Assembly: GCF_000252445.1 (NCBI RefSeq)
Contig: NC_017806.1
Span: 1 to 54,602, forward strand
Direction: 5' to 3'
Source: Deinococcus gobiensis I-0
Lineage (GTDB): Bacteria; Deinococcota; Deinococci; Deinococcales; Deinococcaceae
DNA: 54,602 nucleotides
The position numbers and the translations under genes are program-made. Under the pieces are notes generated by a model. The model searched no databases. It saw nothing but the letters and a program-made list of their open reading frames with translations, and had not been told where the DNA came from. Shown in pieces: positions 51,107 to 54,602 of this stretch (position 1 is its first letter; each line of letters opens with the position of its first letter).

Positions 51107-51286
51107 ACGTCAGTCTGCCTGACCGTCCTTGCCACAGCTCTGCTCACAAGGGAGAGCAAGCTCCGCTAGGGTGCAGGAGTACCCGACGACGTATTCATCC
51201 AGGTCCGCGCCATCCACGCGCTCCTCGAACTTGTTCGCCTCCCCACGACTCTCAACCATCAACGCCGACCCTTCCTGCGCCTCCGT

Positions 51287-51835
51287 GTGAACTGGCCCCG
51301 GATTCTGGATATCGCGCTCGTATTGACCACCGGCACGGTCTACGCCCTGGCCAATCTCAAGGCCCCGGATCTGATGGTCGGGATCCTAGGCTTGGTAGTC
51401 CTCGTCTTCTTTATGGTCAGGTTAGTGCTTTACCGAATGGAGTATCTCCGTCAGGCCGGCGCAGCAGATCCGGAGGCCCATAGCGCTCTGATGGAACGGA
51501 GTGCCCGTGAACTCACGACGGCACAGCGGCTCCAGGCGTTTGACGTCAAAGCCCTGGAGTATGTCCTGTCGGAATATGACAGTCAGCTCGAAGCGGTGGA
51601 CCGGTACGCCAATCTTTGGCTTGGACCGGCACGGGTTGGCGGCGTGATCGGCTTCGCTGCCTTGCTCCTTGAAGTCTATCCAGCACTCCAGAAGCTCACG
51701 GGCGCCTGGGCACTTTCGCTGTTGGCCCTCCCTTTCGGTCTGGGATTGGGTGGCTTTCTCGGGGTGGGATCGTTCGACGGTCGCCGCCGTGCTCGGGCTT
51801 TGTTGGCTCGCGCTACGGCACTCAAGCGATCCTGA
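51287..51835 (+). CDS. Membrane protein of unknown function
   Basis: A GTG start gives 182 residues; the frame is open a further 100 bp upstream but without a better start codon. Four hydrophobic helices are visible: ILDIALVLTTGTVYALANL, LMVGILGLVVLVFFMVRLV, GGVIGFAALLLEV and LSLLALPFGLGLGGFLGVG. The helical central loop faces the cytoplasm. No family is recognised. Confidence 0.65.
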   Translation: MNWPRILDIALVLTTGTVYALANLKAPDLMVGILGLVVLVFFMVRLVLYRMEYLRQAGAADPEAHSALMERSARELTTAQRLQAFDVKALEYVLSEYDSQLEAVDRYANLWLGPARVGGVIGFAALLLEVYPALQKLTGAWALSLLALPFGLGLGGFLGVGSFDGRRRARALLARATALKRS

Positions 51836-51863
51836 GTTTCCAGAAATTTTCGCGCTGGAGGGG

Positions 51864-52430
51864 ATGTCGAGCGAAGCCTTCAAAGGCATGGTGGACCGGA
51901 GTATGGAGAAAGTACAGGTGCGCCAGGCGCTCTACGTGTTGGAGGCCCTGAGTAGTGAGTACGGCGTGACCCGGCTGGCGTTGGTGCAGGGTGCAATTAA
52001 GACGATCGCCGATGCCAGTGATGGGGCATTGATCATCAAGGCAGATGACGATCTGATCCTGCCCGAGGTGGATGAGGGGGACTGGAAGGAAGAAGAACGG
52101 GTGCGGGTGGCGGCGTTGCGTGACCTGCTGCCAGCGCCCGCCGAGGCGCTTGACCTGATGTCCGGGATGTACCTCGCCTCAGAGTTGGATGACCGACTGG
52201 GCGGCGTGCTTGAGGTCGTGGTGTCAGAGGTGGTGGGCTTCGAACTCAGCGAGGGGTACCTGGGTACTTGCAACCACGAAGCGCTGCTGGAGATGTGGCA
52301 GAGCGCGGGGTTGCCGCAGGAGCCGAACGCGGCGGACGAGTACCTGCGGGCGATGCTCTTGGAAGAGTGGCCAGCCCTCAAGGCCCGTGGCTGGATGCCG
52401 GCGCCGCTGCTCGCGACGGCTGCTGACTGA
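51864..52430 (+). CDS. Unknown acidic helical protein
   Basis: The ATG at 51864 follows CTGGAGGGG; the 188-residue product contains MEKVQVRQALYVLEALSSEY, LIIKADDDLILPEVDEGDW and LLEEWPALKARGWMPAPLL. It is acidic and has no signal or membrane segment. It lies 28 bp after the membrane protein and is likely co-transcribed. Confidence 0.6.
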   Translation: MSSEAFKGMVDRSMEKVQVRQALYVLEALSSEYGVTRLALVQGAIKTIADASDGALIIKADDDLILPEVDEGDWKEEERVRVAALRDLLPAPAEALDLMSGMYLASELDDRLGGVLEVVVSEVVGFELSEGYLGTCNHEALLEMWQSAGLPQEPNAADEYLRAMLLEEWPALKARGWMPAPLLATAAD

Positions 52431-52488
52431 CCCCTCGACGTGGGGTTGCGCTCGAGGGCGTGGCCCCCTTCTCTTGACAAGGAGCACC

Positions 52489-52821
52489 ATGACGGCCACC
52501 CAGAATGTGGACTACACCTATGAGCTGACCCTGCCGCAGATCCTGCGCGAGGGAATGGACCGCCACGGCGACCGGGCCTACGTGGCGCTCGGCGCCGCGA
52601 TCTCGGCGGTGCACGGGTTGTCACCCACGACGCCCTGCCGGGTGCGGGTGACGTACGGGAATGAGTTCAGCGTGGAGGTACGTGGCCCGAAGGCGCTGCG
52701 CCGTCCGAGCCATCAGGCGATCACGACGGCCGTCATCGGGGCATGGGCTTCGTGCGCGGTGCTCCTCGCGGACCAGGTGACGGCCGTGGACTTCAAGCGG
52801 CCGAGGGTGCCGGATGCGTGA
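52489..52821 (+). CDS. Unknown small protein
   Basis: The ATG at 52489 follows ACAAGGAGCACC. The 110-residue product (MTATQNVDYTYELTLPQILR) has alternating strand and helix signals (CRVRVTYGNEFSVEV, AITTAVIGAWASCAVLLAD). Not recognised. It overlaps the next micro-gene by 8 bp. Confidence 0.55.
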   Translation: MTATQNVDYTYELTLPQILREGMDRHGDRAYVALGAAISAVHGLSPTTPCRVRVTYGNEFSVEVRGPKALRRPSHQAITTAVIGAWASCAVLLADQVTAVDFKRPRVPDA

Positions 52822-52891
52822 CGCGGTGTGCTCGGTCGACGTGGCCGCCCTGTGGCGGAGGCGCGCTGCACTCCTCAAGAGATTGAAGTGA
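52814..52891 (+). CDS. 25-residue micro-protein
   Basis: ATG 52814 lies inside the end of the previous gene and the stop overlaps the next GTG (GTGA). The product is MRDAVCSVDVAALWRRRAAL then LKRLK. It may serve only to couple translation of its neighbours. Confidence 0.35.
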   Translation: MRDAVCSVDVAALWRRRAALLKRLK

Positions 52892-53220
52892 GGGAAAAAA
52901 CCGTGGGCGTGGCTCGGAAAATGCTGACCAGTGACGACACACCTGAGCGGTTGGAGGTGGACGCCCGGCTGGCAGTGCAGGTGCTTCGGGATCTGGGGCG
53001 GGTGCATGCGGCGGGGGAGCATCTGGCGTCGCTCGATCCGTTCACGCAGATGGGTGAGCACGAGGCGGCAGCGGAGGCATTCGAGTAGGCGGCCGGGGTG
53101 CTCGACGAGTACCCCTCGGCTCTCCTCCTGGCACTCGCGGTGGAGGTGCAGCAGGTGCTTGGAGCACTACCGGGGAGCGAGCGGGAACACGAGGCCTCTC
53201 CCATCCGGAGCCAGGCGTAA
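52888..53220 (+). pseudogene. Broken paralogue of the 44124 gene (in-frame amber)
   Basis: From GTG 52888 the frame gives RLAVQVLRDLGRVHAAGEH, then AEAFE, a TAG at 53086-53088, then AAGVLDEYPSALLLALAVEV and LGALPGSEREHEAS to a stop at 53220. Aligned with the intact protein at 44124-44447, the TAG stands exactly in place of one residue (FDAASRIVDAYP against FE-stop-AAGVLDEYP) with no frameshift. It is a recent nonsense mutation, or less likely a read-through codon. Confidence 0.8.
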
Positions 53221-53273
53221 GAGGTCTGCTGAGGGACCGCACTCCTGGAAGTGCGGACTCTCGGCAGACCTCT
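53220..53273. terminator. Bidirectional terminator
   Basis: AGAGGTCTGC pairs with GCAGACCTCT, with a second inner stem CCGCAC/GTGCGG. It lies between the convergent ends of the pseudogene (stop 53220) and the recombinase (stop 53272), whose stop codon is part of the stem. TAAAAGTTTT follows on the plus strand. Confidence 0.8.
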
Positions 53274-53368
53274 AAAAGTTTTCGACTTCCGCCGCGACGT
53301 CGTTGCGTCTGACCGCCACATATCGGCGGGTCGTGTCGACCGACGAGTGCCCGAGGAAGAGACTCACC
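53272..53368 (-). pseudogene. Tyrosine recombinase, C-terminal end cut off by IS
   Basis: The fragment reads [20 protein letters not shown] and on to EVENF before a TAG, giving the last catalytic His (GHSS) and the nucleophilic Tyr (RRY). Upstream the frame runs into IS DNA. It continues the fragment at 821-1663 across the circle junction; CACC at 53365-53368 and 821-824 is the target duplication. Confidence 0.9.
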
Positions 53369-53442
53369 GGTAATGCTCCAGAGATGACTTCCAGAACCTG
53401 ACCCTTGTGATGCGAGGGACGAGCAGACTGGAGATCACTATG

Positions 53443-53727
53443 GGAAAGCAGAGAAAAGTCTGGAGCACGGACGTCAAAGAAGCCATCGTCCTGAGCGTGC
53501 TGCGGGGAGATCTCGGGGTCGCGGAAGCGGCCCGTCAGCACAGGGTCAACGAAAGTCTGATCCATACCTGGAAAACTCAGTTCCTAGAAGCCGGACGCGC
53601 CCGGCTCGCGGGCGACCGACAGGACCAGGGTGTCACCACCCTGGAACGCGAGAATGACCGTCTAAAGCGCATCCTGGCGGAAAAGGAACTGGAGCTCGAC
53701 ATCTCGCGAAAAGTGCGGCGGCTCTGA
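53443..53727 (+). CDS. IS3-family transposase OrfA
   Basis: The 94-residue product from [20 protein letters not shown] has the transposase_8 helix-turn-helix ([30 protein letters not shown]) and the leucine-zipper-like [19 protein letters not shown] used for multimerisation. Just before its stop, CGAAAAG places AAA for Lys on a slippable A-AAA tract, the expected -1 frameshift site that makes the OrfAB fusion. Confidence 0.9.
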   Translation, partial: GKQRKVWSTDVKEAIVLSVLRGDLGVAEAARQHRVNESLIHTWKTQFLEAGRARLAGDRQDQGVTTLERENDRLKRILAEKELELDISRKVRRL

Positions 53728-54581
53728 CACTGGACGAGCTGATCGTTCTCTGGCAGAGCCGACCCCAACTCAGCCTGCGGCGGTTCGCGCAGTATGCCGG
53801 CGTGCCGTACTGGCGGCTCCGGGACCATCAGCACAGCGCGTCGACGCGCTGTGCCAGGCAAGAGCACCGTGATGCGCTGTACGAGAAGGTGCGCCAGGCG
53901 GCACTGCAACACCCGACCTCCGGGTATCGGCTGCTGTACCAGGAATTCAAGGCCCAGGGCGAAGAGATTGGATTACACAAGATTCGCGTGGCCTTGGGCG
54001 AGTTGCATCTCCACCCACCGCTGCCACGGAAAACTCGGAAACCTTCGGAGAAGGTTTCCACGCCACAGGATTGGCCCGCAGGTCGACGGGTGCAGATCGA
54101 CGCGACCCGTCTTTCCTTACCCGATGGGGTCTGCTGGATCTACTTCGTGCTGGACGTCCCTTCACGGGTAGTCCTGGCCAGCCGGGTGGTCCGGAGCCTG
54201 TCAATGCACCTCGCCAAGCTGACGCTTGACGAAGCGGTTGGTGTGCTGCGTGCTCAGGGGCACCACGAGACTCTCGTGGTGCAGAGCGATGGAGGCAGTG
54301 ATTTCACCAGTGACCTCTTTCAACAGAGCTGTTTGAAATACGGCAGCTGGGTGCGCTGCAAGGTCTCCCAGCCGGGGGGAACCGGACTCCTGGAACGCCT
54401 CAACCGGACCTACAAGTATCAGTTTGCCTTCCGCCAGGACTGGCAGTCCATGGCCGATGTCCGGACCGCCATGCCGGACTTTCACCGCTGGTACAACCAC
54501 GAGCGCCGTCATTCGGCGCTCGACTACGCCACGCCTTGGTCTACACTCACTTCATCGGCAAACGCTCGCAACGCCGCTTGA
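53709..54581 (+). CDS. IS3-family transposase OrfB (DDE domain)
   Basis: Read in the -1 frame from the A-AAA-G slip site; the fused OrfAB would be about 379 residues. HTH_21-like PTSGYRLLYQEFKAQGEEIG precedes the rve integrase core with Asp in RRVQIDATRL, Asp in VVQSDGGSDFTS and Glu in GTGLLERLNRTYKYQF, then HRWYNHERRHSALDY. All catalytic residues are present, so the element is probably active. An internal GTG at 53802 is the first start-like codon if OrfB is made alone. Confidence 0.9.
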   Translation, partial: KSAAALTLDELIVLWQSRPQLSLRRFAQYAGVPYWRLRDHQHSASTRCARQEHRDALYEKVRQAALQHPTSGYRLLYQEFKAQGEEIGLHKIRVALGELHLHPPLPRKTRKPSEKVSTPQDWPAGRRVQIDATRLSLPDGVCWIYFVLDVPSRVVLASRVVRSLSMHLAKLTLDEAVGVLRAQGHHETLVVQSDGGSDFTSDLFQQSCLKYGSWVRCKVSQPGGTGLLERLNRTYKYQFAFRQDWQSMADVRTAMPDFHRWYNHERRHSALDYATPWSTLTSSANARNAA

Positions 54582-54602
54582 AGTCAAACCTGGAGCATTA
54601 CC

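Larger units (their letters stand above)
53369..54602 (+). mobile_element. IS3-family insertion sequence, 1,234 bp
   Basis: Imperfect terminal inverted repeats begin GGTAATGCTCCAG and continue with TGACTTC three bases on (about 21 of 25 matching). The target duplication is CACC, 4 bp. Two overlapping frames encode OrfA and OrfB in the -1 relation. It is inserted in, and inactivates, the tyrosine recombinase gene. The window ends exactly at the element's right end. Confidence 0.92.

Overview
The window looks like a circular, mosaic plasmid of about 53.8 kb from a high-GC bacterium, most likely Deinococcus. That placement is an inference from SARP/TPR-type regulators, the ParA P-loop variant, general codon and base use, and the mix of accessory genes; no rRNA or core chromosomal gene is present to prove it. 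Circularity is supported directly. Bases 21-820 repeat 53804-54602, and a tyrosine-recombinase gene split between 821-1663 and 53272-53368 rejoins in frame once a 1,234-bp IS3-family element (53369-54602) and a 4-bp target duplication (CACC) are removed. Bases 1-20 look like cloning-vector polylinker or a bad contig end.

Layout. (1) 1-4365: recombinase remnant, a 33-bp-period palindrome array in front of it, a convergent pair of paralogous proteins, and a diverged ~290-bp duplication carrying a strong terminator. (2) 4366-26279: a complete type I-E CRISPR-Cas locus. Array 1 (about 53 repeats) is read leftward from next to cas2. The operon WYL regulator-cas8e-cas11-cas7-cas5-cas6e-cas1-cas2 runs leftward with 4-bp overlaps. 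cas3 runs rightward into array 2 (about 97 repeats). A TPR/SARP-type regulator and a small secreted peptide sit between the two cas units. (3) 26342-28142: three centromere or operator palindromes and parAB. (4) 28222-31066: a structured 5-prime leader, a secreted small protein, a cupredoxin, a truncated gene start ending in a perfect fold-back, a GrpB/nucleotidyltransferase-like protein and a VapBC-type toxin-antitoxin pair. (5) 32240-36923: a DUF1064-type nuclease-like operon and the probable replication region. Here the initiator-like gene carries four G-rich iterons and an AT-rich tract inside its own coding sequence, and seven TTGGGGTG repeats lie upstream. (6) 36929-39330: a leftward operon of eight small genes with 4-bp stop/start overlaps (XRE regulator, two GIY-YIG proteins, an ASCH protein, winged helices). 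(7) 39477-41829: an AT-rich, evidently transferred four-gene unit (XRE, STAS-GHKL ATPase, STAS-like DUF4325, PIN). (8) 42034-44447: eight very small, chained, mostly unknown genes. (9) 44558-47938: AT-rich unknown genes including an HNH-like zinc protein. (10) 47946-53220: an AfsR/SARP-type ATPase regulator, an HNH protein, a membrane protein and small unknowns, one broken by an amber codon.

How it fits together. Replication (initiator plus iterons), partition (parAB plus palindromes), addiction (VapBC) and resolution (recombinase, now broken by the IS) make a plasmid backbone. It carries a large I-E immune system with two arrays loaded from opposite sides, possibly under WYL and peptide/TPR control. 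The best candidate for an undescribed system is the AT-rich STAS-GHKL/DUF4325/PIN operon, which reads like a partner-switch sensor wired to a nuclease.
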